A stretch of 49,296 nucleotides of DNA, from NCBI GenBank assembly GCA_019118885.1, contig DWYB01000018.1:1-49296 (forward strand). Direction: 5' to 3'. The stretch is from Candidatus Mediterraneibacter surreyensis. GTDB lineage: Bacteria > Bacillota > Clostridia > Lachnospirales > Lachnospiraceae. Below, piece by piece: positions 33,479 through 41,616 of the stretch. The notes below the pieces were generated by a model. The model worked only from the letters and a program-made list of their open reading frames with translations, made no database searches and was not told where the DNA came from. Each line of letters starts with the position of its first letter. Positions within the stretch are counted from its first letter, which is position 1. The position numbers were made by a program, and so were the translations under genes.

Positions 33479-33850
33479 ATGAAGATTATAATCAACAATT
33501 CATCAATGGTACCTATATATGAACAGATCATGGATCAGATCAAAGCGCAGATCACGGCCGGCGGTCTGAAAGAAAATGATGTACTCCCCTCTGTCCGGAC
33601 TCTTGCAAAAGAACTGAAGATCAGTGCCCTGACGGTCAAGAAAGCGTACGATAACCTTGAAGAGGAAGGATACACGGTCACGGTTCACGGCAAAGGCACT
33701 TATGTTGCCGCCGCGAACACAGAGAGGATGAGGGAAGAGCAGCGAAGGGAAGTTGAGACAGACCTTGACAATGCTGTTCAGAAAGGCCGCAGGTGCGGGC
33801 TTACGGATGAAGAGATCCGGGAGTTATTTGAGTTGATAATGGAGGACTAG
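33479..33850 (+). CDS. GntR family regulator (YtrA subfamily) of an ABC exporter operon
   Basis: The 123-residue protein has the GntR winged helix (NDVLPSVRTLAKELKISALT, about 33-52; YDNLEEEGYTVTVHGKGTYV, about 60-79) and a short C-terminal helix, as in YtrA. I start at ATG 33479 after AAGAGGAGG; a start at 33428 would lie in the promoter. The next gene begins directly after its stop. It should repress its own operon through the palindrome at 33412-33460, relieved by an unknown, possibly antimicrobial, signal. Confidence 0.9.
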   Translation: MKIIINNSSMVPIYEQIMDQIKAQITAGGLKENDVLPSVRTLAKELKISALTVKKAYDNLEEEGYTVTVHGKGTYVAAANTERMREEQRREVETDLDNAVQKGRRCGLTDEEIRELFELIMED

Positions 33851-34705
33851 ATGATGCTGGAAATTAACGGGTTGGTAAAGCAATATAAAGATTTCACCCT
33901 GAGCTGTTCTATGAAAGTGAAGCGCGGATGTATTACAGGACTGGTCGGAGAAAACGGTGCCGGAAAAAGTACTACATTTAAAGCAGTGCTGGGACTCATC
34001 AGTTACGACAGCGGTGATATTAAACTGATGGGAAAGTCACCGTCAGAGTTGAGTGAGACTGAAAAAGAAAAAATCGGAGTGACGCTGGCTGAATCCGGAT
34101 TCAGCGGTTATCTGAAGATAAAGGATATCGTGCCGGTGATGGCGGCGATGTATCCGGGCTTTGACCGGGAAAGATTCCTGAATCTGTGCCTCAGATTCAG
34201 TATACCTAAGGATAAATGTATCAAAGAATTTTCAACGGGAATGAAAGCAAAGTTGAAAGTTCTTGTGGCAGTTAGTCATAACGCTGATTTTCTCCTGCTG
34301 GACGAACCGACAACAGGACTGGATATAACGGCACGGGAAAGCATTCTGAATTTGTTCCGCGAATATATGGAAGAGGATGAGAGCCGGAGTATTCTCATCA
34401 GTTCCCATATCTCGTCAGATCTTGAGGGACTGTGCGATGATATTTACATTATTCACGAAGGAAAGATCGTCCTGCATGAGGATATGGATAAACTGTTAAA
34501 TGAGTACGGCCTTATAAAGGCAGACGACGGACAGTATGCAAGGTTGGATAAAGAACATATCCTGTCAGTCCGCAGAACGCCTTTCGGCTATGAATGCCTG
34601 ACAGACCAGAAAGGGTACTATAGAGAAAATTATCCTGATATTGTAGTTGAGAACGGATCACTGGACGAAGCGATTACGATGATGACGGGAGGGGAGAGAT
34701 TATGA
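33851..34705 (+). CDS. ABC transporter ATP-binding protein (exporter type)
   Basis: The 284-residue ATPase has Walker A GENGAGKST near residue 36, a divergent signature FSTGMKAKLKVLVAVS, and Walker B FLLLDEPTTGLD. The C-terminal 70 residues are an accessory region as in the YtrB/EcsA-type and bacitracin-type exporters. It abuts the GntR gene and overlaps the permease gene by 4 bp. Exporters in GntR-YtrA operons often answer cell-wall-active antibiotics; the substrate is unknown here. Confidence 0.9.
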   Translation: MMLEINGLVKQYKDFTLSCSMKVKRGCITGLVGENGAGKSTTFKAVLGLISYDSGDIKLMGKSPSELSETEKEKIGVTLAESGFSGYLKIKDIVPVMAAMYPGFDRERFLNLCLRFSIPKDKCIKEFSTGMKAKLKVLVAVSHNADFLLLDEPTTGLDITARESILNLFREYMEEDESRSILISSHISSDLEGLCDDIYIIHEGKIVLHEDMDKLLNEYGLIKADDGQYARLDKEHILSVRRTPFGYECLTDQKGYYRENYPDIVVENGSLDEAITMMTGGERL

Positions 34706-35367
34706 AAGGATTACTGATCAAAGATATAAGATTGATGAGGAGCCAGGGGGCGGTCCTGCTGGGACTGCTTGTGATTGTTGCAATATTTATGGGATTGGTA
34801 AGCGACGTTTCCCCGTCTTTTGTGGTAACATATATCACGATCTTCTTGTCCGTTTTTACAGCCACTACGATAAGTTATGACGAATATGACAACTGTTATC
34901 TTTTCCTTATGACACTTCCGATCACAAGAAAGAAATATGTAAATGAAAAATACGTCTTCGGGATTTTGATCACATTAGCTGCATGGATTATAGGCATGGT
35001 GATTGGCACTGTGATGCTCATAACACAGAAGACTGGGATGTCAGCAGCTGAGTGGATCATAAGCAGTCTCATGTCCATTTTCATAGCAGTTGTATTCATG
35101 AGCGTTATAATGCCGATCCGGTTTAAATTTGACGGAGAGAAAGCAAGGTATGCAAATATTATTGTAATGGGTGCGATCCTTGCAGTTGCATTTGGCGCAT
35201 CAAAACTTATAGATTATATTCCGGAACATATCACAGAAAGTGCAGGGAAATTCTTTGCTGCTCTCGGAGATAACGGGATTGCGGCACTTTCTGCGGTCAT
35301 TGCAGCTGCGGCTCTTCTGATCTCGTATATCTGCAGTCGTCATATTATGGCGAAGAAAGAATTCTGA
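34702..35367 (+). CDS. ABC-2 type permease
   Basis: The 221-residue protein has about six hydrophobic spans (first GAVLLGLLVIVAIFMGLV near residue 14, last IAALSAVIAAAALLISYIC near 195) and the ABC-2 permease pattern TATTISYDEYDNCYLFLMTL near residues 54-73. It would form the membrane part of the exporter with the ATPase it overlaps by ATGA. The two small genes that follow may be part of the same operon. Confidence 0.88.
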   Translation: MKGLLIKDIRLMRSQGAVLLGLLVIVAIFMGLVSDVSPSFVVTYITIFLSVFTATTISYDEYDNCYLFLMTLPITRKKYVNEKYVFGILITLAAWIIGMVIGTVMLITQKTGMSAAEWIISSLMSIFIAVVFMSVIMPIRFKFDGEKARYANIIVMGAILAVAFGASKLIDYIPEHITESAGKFFAALGDNGIAALSAVIAAAALLISYICSRHIMAKKEF

Positions 35368-35377
35368 GGTAGTGCAT

Positions 35378-35572
35378 ATGAAAGAATATATCCATGTAAA
35401 TGTACGTTGGAGAATGCATGGGCTGGCTGTCGCATATGTATCCGAACATCGGGAGATTATTAATCAGTACGCAGCACAGGGTTATCGTTTCGTGACAGCG
35501 ATACCGACGGAAATGAAAATAAACGGATGTATAAGAAAAATGGATTTGATCTTTGAGAAAGAGGCGGTATGA
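35378..35572 (+). CDS. Small protein of unknown function (DUF4177-like)
   Basis: The 64-residue protein begins MKEYIHVNVRWRMHGLAV and has the pattern INQYAAQGYRFVTAIPTE seen in small DUF4177-like proteins. GAGGT at 35366-35370 precedes ATG 35378. It follows the permease by 10 bp and is followed directly by another small gene. No function can be given. Confidence 0.7.
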   Translation: MKEYIHVNVRWRMHGLAVAYVSEHREIINQYAAQGYRFVTAIPTEMKINGCIRKMDLIFEKEAV

Positions 35573-35573
35573 A

Positions 35574-35798
35574 ATGAAAACTTCAGGCAGATGTCCTAAG
35601 TGCGGTTCCAGACGAATTGTGAAGATCCCGGACAATGGGAGATATGCCAACGGAAATAACATATATCTGAGATCAGCAGTTGTGCTTGCGGACAGGATTC
35701 CACTGATAAAGTATATATGCTGCGAATGCGGTTATGTGGAAGAGTGGGTGGAAAGCAGGGAAGATCTTGCAAAGATAGAAGACAGATTCGGGAATTAG
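35574..35798 (+). CDS. Small zinc-ribbon protein
   Basis: The 74-residue protein has two CxxC pairs (CPKCGSRRI and CCECGYVEEW) that would hold one zinc ion. ATG 35574 lies 1 bp after the previous stop, with GAGGCGG upstream. It is the last gene of the GntR-exporter cluster and a strong terminator follows it. I do not know its partner. Confidence 0.75.
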   Translation: MKTSGRCPKCGSRRIVKIPDNGRYANGNNIYLRSAVVLADRIPLIKYICCECGYVEEWVESREDLAKIEDRFGN

Positions 35799-35855
35799 TT
35801 ACCTTTTATTAGACTGCCATCAGATTTTCATTTCCCGACATTTAGAAAGTAATCG

Positions 35856-35899
35856 AGCAGTTATAAAGCTGGAAGAGAGGAGCTTTATAACTGCTTTTG
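35856..35899 (+). terminator. Terminator after the exporter cluster
   Basis: AGCAGTTATAAAGCT pairs perfectly over 15 bp with its reverse complement around a 10-nt loop, followed by TTT. Confidence 0.85.
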
Positions 35900-35976
35900 T
35901 ACGTGTATCAATTTGTGAAATTATCAACAGTGTGATGATAACTATTTACAAGTCATGTAAGTTTGTTGGCAAGTAA

Positions 35977-36200
35977 ACTATTTCAATATTTGATATTGAA
36001 GCTGAATTTAATTTATGTTATCGTGACCGTACTAAAGGATCTCTTCAAATATCTGAAACGTCTGAATACAGTAGTTCTTTGAGGCAGGATCGCCTGAAAT
36101 TCAAACAGAAATTTTTAGAGTCAGCAGTTAGCGGGAAACTTGTGAAAGTGGTGTTTATTCAAGAAGAGCAACGTGGTAAAATAAGGAGGAAGAATGTATG
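35977..36200 (+). pseudogene. Possible remnant of a type I restriction specificity subunit (HsdS)
   Basis: Between the terminator and the Rpn gene there is an open frame with no start codon, running from a stop at about 35975 to a stop at 36200. Its end, LRQDRLKFKQKFLESAVSGKLVK, resembles the conserved C-terminal helix of HsdS proteins (ILQ-A-V-Q-GKLVPQ pattern). The frame is only about 70 codons and lacks any target-recognition domain, so at best it is a fragment. The rest of the 400-bp gap shows nothing else I can name. Confidence 0.3.
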
Positions 36201-37112
36201 AGTAATACGGACGAAAAAAGAAACAATGACAATTTTATAATGCTTCCCACTGTGGACTTCTGTTTTAAAGAGTTGATGAAAAACCCGAAAGTACGTAAAG
36301 GATTTATCGCGGCTTTATTAAGGAAAGATCCAAGCCTGATCCGAAAAACTACACTGATTCCGACAGAGCTGCGGAAAGAAAGTGAAGATGATAAGCTGGG
36401 GATTCTTGATGTTTTGATTGAAATGGCAGATGGAACTAAAATGAATATGGAGATGCAGGTGGCCTACTTTGAATATTGGATAAACAGAGTATTATTCTAT
36501 ATTAGTAAGGTTTATTCCGACCAGATTAAAACAGGCGATTCATATGATATATTGAAACCCTGCATCCACGTCAGCATTTTAGATTTCATTCACTTTCCAC
36601 ATGATACAAAGTGCTGCCGCAAGATTGCATTTTGTGATGTAGAGAATGGAAAACAGTATACAAATCTGATGGAGATTTATATTCTGGAACTCAAGAAACT
36701 GCCGGCGGAAGACCAGAATGAGGCAGGCATCATACGATGGATGCGGTTCCTTGGTGGGAAGAGCCGAAAGGAGTTTGAAGGTATGGCTAAGAAAGATGAA
36801 TATATCGAAGAGGCATATAATGAACTGAAAAGGCTGAGTCTGGATGAACAGAAAAGAATGGAGTATGAACTGAGGCAGAAAGCGGTACGCGACTATAATA
36901 CACAGATAAAAAGTGCGGAAAAGCGCGGAGAAAAGCGAGGAGAAAAACGCGGAATAGAAACAGGCCGTCATGATGCCCTGAGGCAGGTTGTCGGACATAT
37001 GTTAGACGCCGGAAAGTCAGAAAATGAAATATCCGGTCTTATCGGCTGTGAACCGGATGAGGTAATAAGATTGTCGGAAGAGTGGAGAAAGGCTAAATCC
37101 GGACAAATATAG
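36198..37112 (+). CDS. Rpn family PD-(D/E)XK nuclease (transposase-like)
   Basis: The 304-residue protein belongs to the Rpn/PDDEXK_2 family, annotated as recombination-promoting nuclease or putative transposase. It starts with the typical DFCFKELMKNPKVRKGFIAALL, and the nuclease core shows the Asp in KLGILDVLIEM (about 70-80) and E-x-Q in MNMEMQVAYFEYW (about 86-98). The C-terminal third is helical, with a short tandem KRGEKRGEKRG repeat near 240-250 often seen in the family. AAGGAGGAAGA precedes the start. It stands alone next to a possible HsdS fragment. Rpn proteins cut DNA and some have been linked to phage defence; role here is unproven. Confidence 0.88.
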   Translation: MSNTDEKRNNDNFIMLPTVDFCFKELMKNPKVRKGFIAALLRKDPSLIRKTTLIPTELRKESEDDKLGILDVLIEMADGTKMNMEMQVAYFEYWINRVLFYISKVYSDQIKTGDSYDILKPCIHVSILDFIHFPHDTKCCRKIAFCDVENGKQYTNLMEIYILELKKLPAEDQNEAGIIRWMRFLGGKSRKEFEGMAKKDEYIEEAYNELKRLSLDEQKRMEYELRQKAVRDYNTQIKSAEKRGEKRGEKRGIETGRHDALRQVVGHMLDAGKSENEISGLIGCEPDEVIRLSEEWRKAKSGQI

Positions 37113-37149
37113 AAAACGGAAAAATTATTGAATTTTACTTTATTTTATG

Positions 37150-37159
37150 GTAAATTTAC
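37150..37159. promoter_or_regulatory. GTAAATTTAC palindrome before the LacI gene
   Basis: A 10-bp palindrome GTAAATTTAC lies 31 bp before the start and is flanked by outer arms TTTTACTT and AAGTAAAA. A related GTAAATATTTAC lies before the sugar operon. It is a candidate LacI-family site but lacks the usual central CG. Confidence 0.4.
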
Positions 37160-37190
37160 TGGAAAATGAAGTAAAAGGAATGAGATCCCA

Positions 37191-38207
37191 ATGAAAATCA
37201 ATGAAATAGCAGAGCTTGCAGGTGTATCGCCGGCAACAGTTTCAAATGTGCTGAACGGAAGGAAAAATGTAGGTGAGGAAACCCGGAACCGTGTTCTTGA
37301 GATATGCAGAGAAAATGGTTATCATCAGAAACGGAAGAAACGGTTTGAGAGATATGATAATAAGACGATTCTCTTTAATTTCAGCGACTATGACAGGAAA
37401 TTCTATCTGAAGATCATTCACGGAATTAGTGATTATGTTTATTCCAGAGGCTATGATCTGATCATATGCACGAGCAAGTCCTGCCCGAAATTCATGGACT
37501 TTTCTGTGACAAGCGGAACAGTGATGCTGGATATGAAGTGCACAGACTCCATGCTGATACAGAAAGCTTCAGAAGGGTATCCCATTGTTACATTGGATCG
37601 TATTATAGAGGCGCCCAATATTAAAAGCGTTGTAGTGAATAACTATACTCCTATGTGCGAGCTTGTTCAGGGGCTGGTTGACAGAGGGTATCGGAAATTC
37701 AGCTTTCTTGGGGGCATAGATACACTTGACAACCAGGAAAGATATCAGGCGTTTCGGGATGTGTTGGAGAAGAACAGGATACGTTTTAAAAGGGAGAACT
37801 ATCTGATGGGAGATTATTCAGAGAAGAGCGGCTATCAGTCCGCCAGGCTGATGCTCCTTTCAGAGAATATTCCGGAAGTGCTTGTGTGCGCCAATGACAA
37901 TATGGCAATCGGAGCTATGAATGCGCTGAAACAGGAAGGACTGCGGATTCCGGAGGATATTGCCGTGACAGGATTTGACGGTACAGATATGGCTCCTTTT
38001 ATGAAGCTGACCACCGTGGACATTCCGAATTACGAGAGAGGATATCTTGCAGCCCAGTTTCTTTTACAGCTTATTTCGGGAAAAACGAATTCGGAGATGT
38101 TTAAGATTGCTGCAAAGGTTCACTGGCGGGAATCGGTGGGCGTCAGGAATAAGGAAGAGGATCGTTCAGGGAAAAGTACAGTAAGGGGAGAGAACTTTCA
38201 TAGATAA
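37191..38207 (+). CDS. LacI family transcriptional regulator
   Basis: The 338-residue protein has the LacI helix-turn-helix (MKINEIAELAGVSPATVSNV, hinge NGYHQKRKKR) and a periplasmic-binding-like effector domain (CANDNMAIGAMNALKQEGLRIPEDIAVTGFDGTDMAPF near residues 230-270). It should repress, or otherwise control, the sugar operon that begins 350 bp downstream, with a disaccharide or sugar phosphate as effector. Length is normal. The ribosome site AAAGGAATGAG is fair. Two terminator hairpins follow. Confidence 0.93.
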   Translation: MKINEIAELAGVSPATVSNVLNGRKNVGEETRNRVLEICRENGYHQKRKKRFERYDNKTILFNFSDYDRKFYLKIIHGISDYVYSRGYDLIICTSKSCPKFMDFSVTSGTVMLDMKCTDSMLIQKASEGYPIVTLDRIIEAPNIKSVVVNNYTPMCELVQGLVDRGYRKFSFLGGIDTLDNQERYQAFRDVLEKNRIRFKRENYLMGDYSEKSGYQSARLMLLSENIPEVLVCANDNMAIGAMNALKQEGLRIPEDIAVTGFDGTDMAPFMKLTTVDIPNYERGYLAAQFLLQLISGKTNSEMFKIAAKVHWRESVGVRNKEEDRSGKSTVRGENFHR

Positions 38208-38230
38208 ATAGCTTACGATAATGACAATAT

Positions 38231-38295
38231 AACTGCGGAGAACAGGCGGAGCTGATGATTATGTGTTCAGCATGGCGGTTTCTCTGCAGTTTTTA
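38231..38295 (+). terminator. Hairpin and T-run after the LacI gene
   Basis: AACTGCGGAGAA pairs with TTCTCTGCAGTT with an inner GCTGA/TCAGC stem, followed by TTTTTATTTT. Confidence 0.65.
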
Positions 38296-38299
38296 TTTT

Positions 38300-38326
38300 C
38301 CGGGGGGATCATCCTCCGGTTTTTTT
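38300..38326 (+). terminator. Second terminator after the LacI gene
   Basis: CCGGGGGGAT pairs with ATCCTCCGG around a tight loop, followed by seven T residues. Confidence 0.8.
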
Positions 38327-38381
38327 ATTCACAGTTTTATGTAAAATTCTCTGTTTAGTAAATAATAAATAATGTAAAAAT

Positions 38382-38397
38382 AAGTAAATATTTACTT
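38382..38397. promoter_or_regulatory. Palindrome AAGTAAATATTTACTT before the sugar operon
   Basis: A perfect 16-bp palindrome in a very AT-rich stretch (38330-38520) between the LacI gene and the sugar operon. Its core resembles the palindrome before the LacI gene, so it may be the LacI operator. Confidence 0.45.
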
Positions 38398-38404
38398 TTA
38401 AAAA

Positions 38405-38422
38405 GTAAAATTAATACAATAT
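38405..38422 (+). repeat. Direct repeat GTAAAATTAATACAATAT (copy 1)
   Basis: An 18-bp stretch repeated exactly at 38502-38519, where it carries the -10 of the operon promoter. It may be a second, weaker promoter or a duplicated binding site. Confidence 0.6.
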
Positions 38423-38488
38423 ATGTTTTAAAGCGTACAAACTGCACTATATGAATTTGTTATAAATGTGGAAAATGCACAAAGATTA

Positions 38489-38519
38489 TTGACATTAAAA
38501 TGTAAAATTAATACAATAT
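38489..38519 (+). promoter_or_regulatory. Promoter of the disaccharide operon
   Basis: TTGACA (38489-38494), 17 bp and TACAAT (38512-38517). The -10 is within the second copy of the 18-bp repeat (38502-38519). Confidence 0.75.
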
Positions 38520-38556
38520 GAACAAGAAAGCAAAAGAAATTAAAGGAGGCAAAAAA

Positions 38557-39807
38557 ATGAAAAAGCGTAAAGTTGTATCTATTTTACTTGCAGCGGCCAT
38601 GATGACATCCCTTCTGGCAACAGGGTGCGGCGCCGGAGGAGATGAAGGCGGATCATCAGACGGGGATTCAGCCAAGAAGATCACCATCTTCCAGCAGAAG
38701 ACAGAAATTTATGATCAGCTTAAAGACCTGGCTAAAGCTTATGAAGAAGAGACCGGTGTTGAGGTTGAAGTATGGCAGATATCCGGAGATGATTATTATC
38801 AGAATTTGAAGACCTACATGTCGAGTGAATCCGGCCCTACAGTATTCTCCCTTTCCTCTTCAACAGAGATCGAAGAGATGTCCGCCTATCTGGAAGACAT
38901 CGGGGATCTGGAGTTTGTTGACAAGATCAATGACGATCTGATCGCTAAGAGCGGTGACACTATTGTAGGTATCCCGATGACAGCGGAAGGTTTCGGACTT
39001 GTATACAATACAGATATGGTGAGTGCAGAAGACATCAACTCTACAGACGCACTGATATCCTTTATCGAGAAGAGCGCGGCAGACGGAGTTACTGGATTAG
39101 GACTTTCCCAGGAGGCATACTTCCTGATCGGACAGATCATGAACGTACCGTTTGCGCTTCAGGATGATCCGGCACAGTTCTGCCAGGATCTGTATGACGG
39201 AAAGGTTCAGCTGGCGGATGTGGAAGAGTTCCAGGAGTTCGCTGAGATATTCGAGGCGATCAAGGAAAATGAGCAGAACCCGCTGGAAGTTACATATGAC
39301 GCAAACTGCGGTAACTTTGCAACAGGAAAGACAGCGGCTATTCATCAGGGCAACTGGTGCTACTCCCTGTTCTCAAGCTACGATGTTGATTTTGACATGA
39401 GCATTGCTCCGCTTCCGATCGCAGGAAACACTGCTATCTCTGTAGGTGTTCCGTCTGTATGGTGTGTAAATACGGATGCTTCTGACAGCGAAAAGCAGCT
39501 TGCAAAGGATTTCCTGAACTGGCTGTATACAAGCGAGACAGGAACACATTATCTTATGGATGAATTCGGATTCATCCCAGTAGTTGACGGCATGACATCA
39601 GAGAACCTTGATCCTCTGTCAACAGTAGTATCTGAGGCGATTGCAGAGGGCAACATCATTCCGTGGACGTTTAACGAAGAGTGGCCGGCAGGAATCATCA
39701 CAACATATCTGGTACAAAATGCTGAAGAGTTCTTCACCACAGATATGAGTGGCGAAGATTTCCTGAACAGACTGACAGAGTCATTTGTCACGGCGGCTAA
39801 CGAATAA
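38557..39807 (+). CDS. Sugar ABC transporter substrate-binding lipoprotein
   Basis: The 416-residue protein has a lipobox at Cys24 (LLATGC), a Gly/Asp/Ser linker and a family 1 extracellular solute-binding fold (KKITIFQQKTEIYDQLKDLA, later TGKTAAIHQGNWCYS). It would bind an oligosaccharide for the two permeases that follow. I start at ATG 38557 with AAAGGAGG; the in-frame ATG at 38518 lies in the promoter -10. The neighbouring GH65 gene suggests an alpha-linked glucose disaccharide such as kojibiose, nigerose, maltose or trehalose. No ATPase is encoded in the operon, so a shared MsmK-type ATPase from elsewhere is expected. Confidence 0.93.
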   Translation: MKKRKVVSILLAAAMMTSLLATGCGAGGDEGGSSDGDSAKKITIFQQKTEIYDQLKDLAKAYEEETGVEVEVWQISGDDYYQNLKTYMSSESGPTVFSLSSSTEIEEMSAYLEDIGDLEFVDKINDDLIAKSGDTIVGIPMTAEGFGLVYNTDMVSAEDINSTDALISFIEKSAADGVTGLGLSQEAYFLIGQIMNVPFALQDDPAQFCQDLYDGKVQLADVEEFQEFAEIFEAIKENEQNPLEVTYDANCGNFATGKTAAIHQGNWCYSLFSSYDVDFDMSIAPLPIAGNTAISVGVPSVWCVNTDASDSEKQLAKDFLNWLYTSETGTHYLMDEFGFIPVVDGMTSENLDPLSTVVSEAIAEGNIIPWTFNEEWPAGIITTYLVQNAEEFFTTDMSGEDFLNRLTESFVTAANE

Positions 39808-39814
39808 GAGATGC

Positions 39815-39846
39815 GGAAGGGGCGCTCAGAGCGGCGCCCCTTTCCT
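39815..39846 (+). other. GC-rich hairpin between binding protein and permease genes
   Basis: GGAAGGGGCGC pairs with GCGCCCCTTTCC around a short loop. The weak T-run makes it a partial terminator or mRNA-protecting stem, consistent with a need for more binding protein than permease. Confidence 0.65.
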
Positions 39847-39876
39847 TTAGAGCTGATTGGAGAGGAGAAGCATACG

Positions 39877-40746
39877 ATGAAGATCAAAAAGAGATGGTAC
39901 GCGCTGTTTACGGTACCGCTGATGGTAATGTTTTTTTTAATCATCGTCATTCCGTTCATTACCGGAATCGGATATTCCTTTGTCTCATGGGACGGACTGG
40001 CAAAGAGTGAAAAGGTGTTTGTAGGACTTAACAATTACAAACGAATTTTCTCAGACACCCAGTTCCTGACGTCGATCGTACGTACAACAGTATTTACTTT
40101 GGTCACAGTGGTGATCGTAAATGTGCTTGCACTTGCGTTTGCACTGCTGGTAACGACGAAACTGAAAGTGAGAAATATCGCAAGGACGATGCTGTTCCTT
40201 CCATACCTGATCGGAGGACTGATCCTTGGATATATCTGGCAGTATGTTCTGGGAGAAGCCATGACAGCTCTGGCAGATATGACAGGTATGGAGAATATCT
40301 TTTTCAACTGGCTGGTAGACAGTGACTATGCATTTTACGCTATGATCGTTGTCGCTACATGGCAGATGGCGGGATATATGATGATCGTCTATATCGCCGG
40401 GCTGGAGTCCATCTCTGACGATGTGATGGAAGCTGCCCAGACAGACGGGGCGAATTACTGGCAGACGCTTATCCGCGTGAGACTTCCGCTGCTGATGTCT
40501 TCCATAACGATCTGCCTGTTCCTGACACTTTCCAACTGTTTCAAGATTTACGATGTGAACGTATCTTTGACAGGAGGCGGTCCGAATAACTCTACAGAGA
40601 TGGTTTCCATGAATATTTTCAATGAGATCTTTACAAAGAGTAATTTCGGATATGGCCAGGCAAAGGCGGTTCTGTTCTTTATCATCGTCGCGATCATTAC
40701 TCTGATCCAGGTGAAAGTGACAAAAGACAAGGAGGTAACGATGTAA
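39877..40746 (+). CDS. Sugar ABC transporter permease 1
   Basis: The 289-residue protein is a MalF-type permease with six spans and the EAA loop MEAAQTDGANYWQTLIRVRLPLL near residues 185-208. The start at 39877 follows GGAGAGGAG; an in-frame start at 39811 would include the hairpin. It pairs with the permease encoded 1 bp downstream. Confidence 0.92.
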   Translation: MKIKKRWYALFTVPLMVMFFLIIVIPFITGIGYSFVSWDGLAKSEKVFVGLNNYKRIFSDTQFLTSIVRTTVFTLVTVVIVNVLALAFALLVTTKLKVRNIARTMLFLPYLIGGLILGYIWQYVLGEAMTALADMTGMENIFFNWLVDSDYAFYAMIVVATWQMAGYMMIVYIAGLESISDDVMEAAQTDGANYWQTLIRVRLPLLMSSITICLFLTLSNCFKIYDVNVSLTGGGPNNSTEMVSMNIFNEIFTKSNFGYGQAKAVLFFIIVAIITLIQVKVTKDKEVTM

Positions 40747-40747
40747 T

Positions 40748-41596
40748 ATGAAAGGAAAAAAGATAGGAAAGATCCTGATCAATATTCTGGTTATCTTAGG
40801 ATGCTGTATTTATCTGTTCCCTGTCTATCTGATCATTGTCAACGCTTTTAAGAGCAGGGCGGAGCTTTATGAAAATATCCTTGCTTTCCCGAAGCATATC
40901 ACCTGGGAGTATTTTGCAGGAGCTCTTGAGAAGATGGATTTCGTCCGTGCATTCGGCAATTCTATTATTGTAACGGCGATATCCGTGATCATTATCGTTA
41001 TCTTAAGCGCTATGACAGCATGGATGTTCGTGCGCTCAAACGGGAAACTGAGTAATTTCCTTTTGAACCTTCTGATCGTGACCATGTTGATTCCTTTCCA
41101 GACAATTATGATGCCTCTTATGCAGGAAATGCATCTGTTTGGAAATATTTTCGGAGTGCCGTTTCAAGATTCGCTGGGCGGACTGATCTTCATGTACATC
41201 GGCGCCGGAGCGGGAATGGGAGTATTCCTTTTCCACGGGTTTATCAAGGCGTCAGTGCCGGTATCCCTTGAAGAGGCTGCTATTATTGACGGATGCAGCA
41301 TATGGAGAGTGTTCTGGCAGATCGTGTTTCCGATCCTCAAACCGATCACTGTAACCGTAGCCATCCTGGACGTGATCTGGATCTGGAACGACTACCTCCT
41401 GCCGTCTCTTACGCTGACCAGCAATGCAAATAAGACGATTCCGCTTGCGATGTCTCTGTTCTTCGGACAATACAATATCGAGTGGAATATGGCGATGGCA
41501 GCACTGACATTTACTATCGTGCCGGTTATCATCTTCTATCTGCTCTGTCAGAAACACATTATTAAAGGTGTGGCTGCAGGCGCTGTTAAAGGCTGA
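40748..41596 (+). CDS. Sugar ABC transporter permease 2
   Basis: The 282-residue protein is a MalG-type permease with six spans and the EAA loop LEEAAIIDGCSIWRVFWQIVFPIL near residues 175-198. It begins 1 bp after the first permease with AAGGAGG in its end. The GH65 enzyme gene follows after 20 bp, so uptake and breakdown are coexpressed. Confidence 0.93.
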   Translation: MKGKKIGKILINILVILGCCIYLFPVYLIIVNAFKSRAELYENILAFPKHITWEYFAGALEKMDFVRAFGNSIIVTAISVIIIVILSAMTAWMFVRSNGKLSNFLLNLLIVTMLIPFQTIMMPLMQEMHLFGNIFGVPFQDSLGGLIFMYIGAGAGMGVFLFHGFIKASVPVSLEEAAIIDGCSIWRVFWQIVFPILKPITVTVAILDVIWIWNDYLLPSLTLTSNANKTIPLAMSLFFGQYNIEWNMAMAALTFTIVPVIIFYLLCQKHIIKGVAAGAVKG

Positions 41597-41616
41597 GAAA
41601 GGAAAAGGTTATTGCA

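Noticed and set aside
36900-36960. Sequence repeat in the Rpn gene as a sign of a broken gene
   Set aside because: The KRGE repeats are in frame and such Arg/Gly/Glu/Lys repeats are usual at this place in the family.
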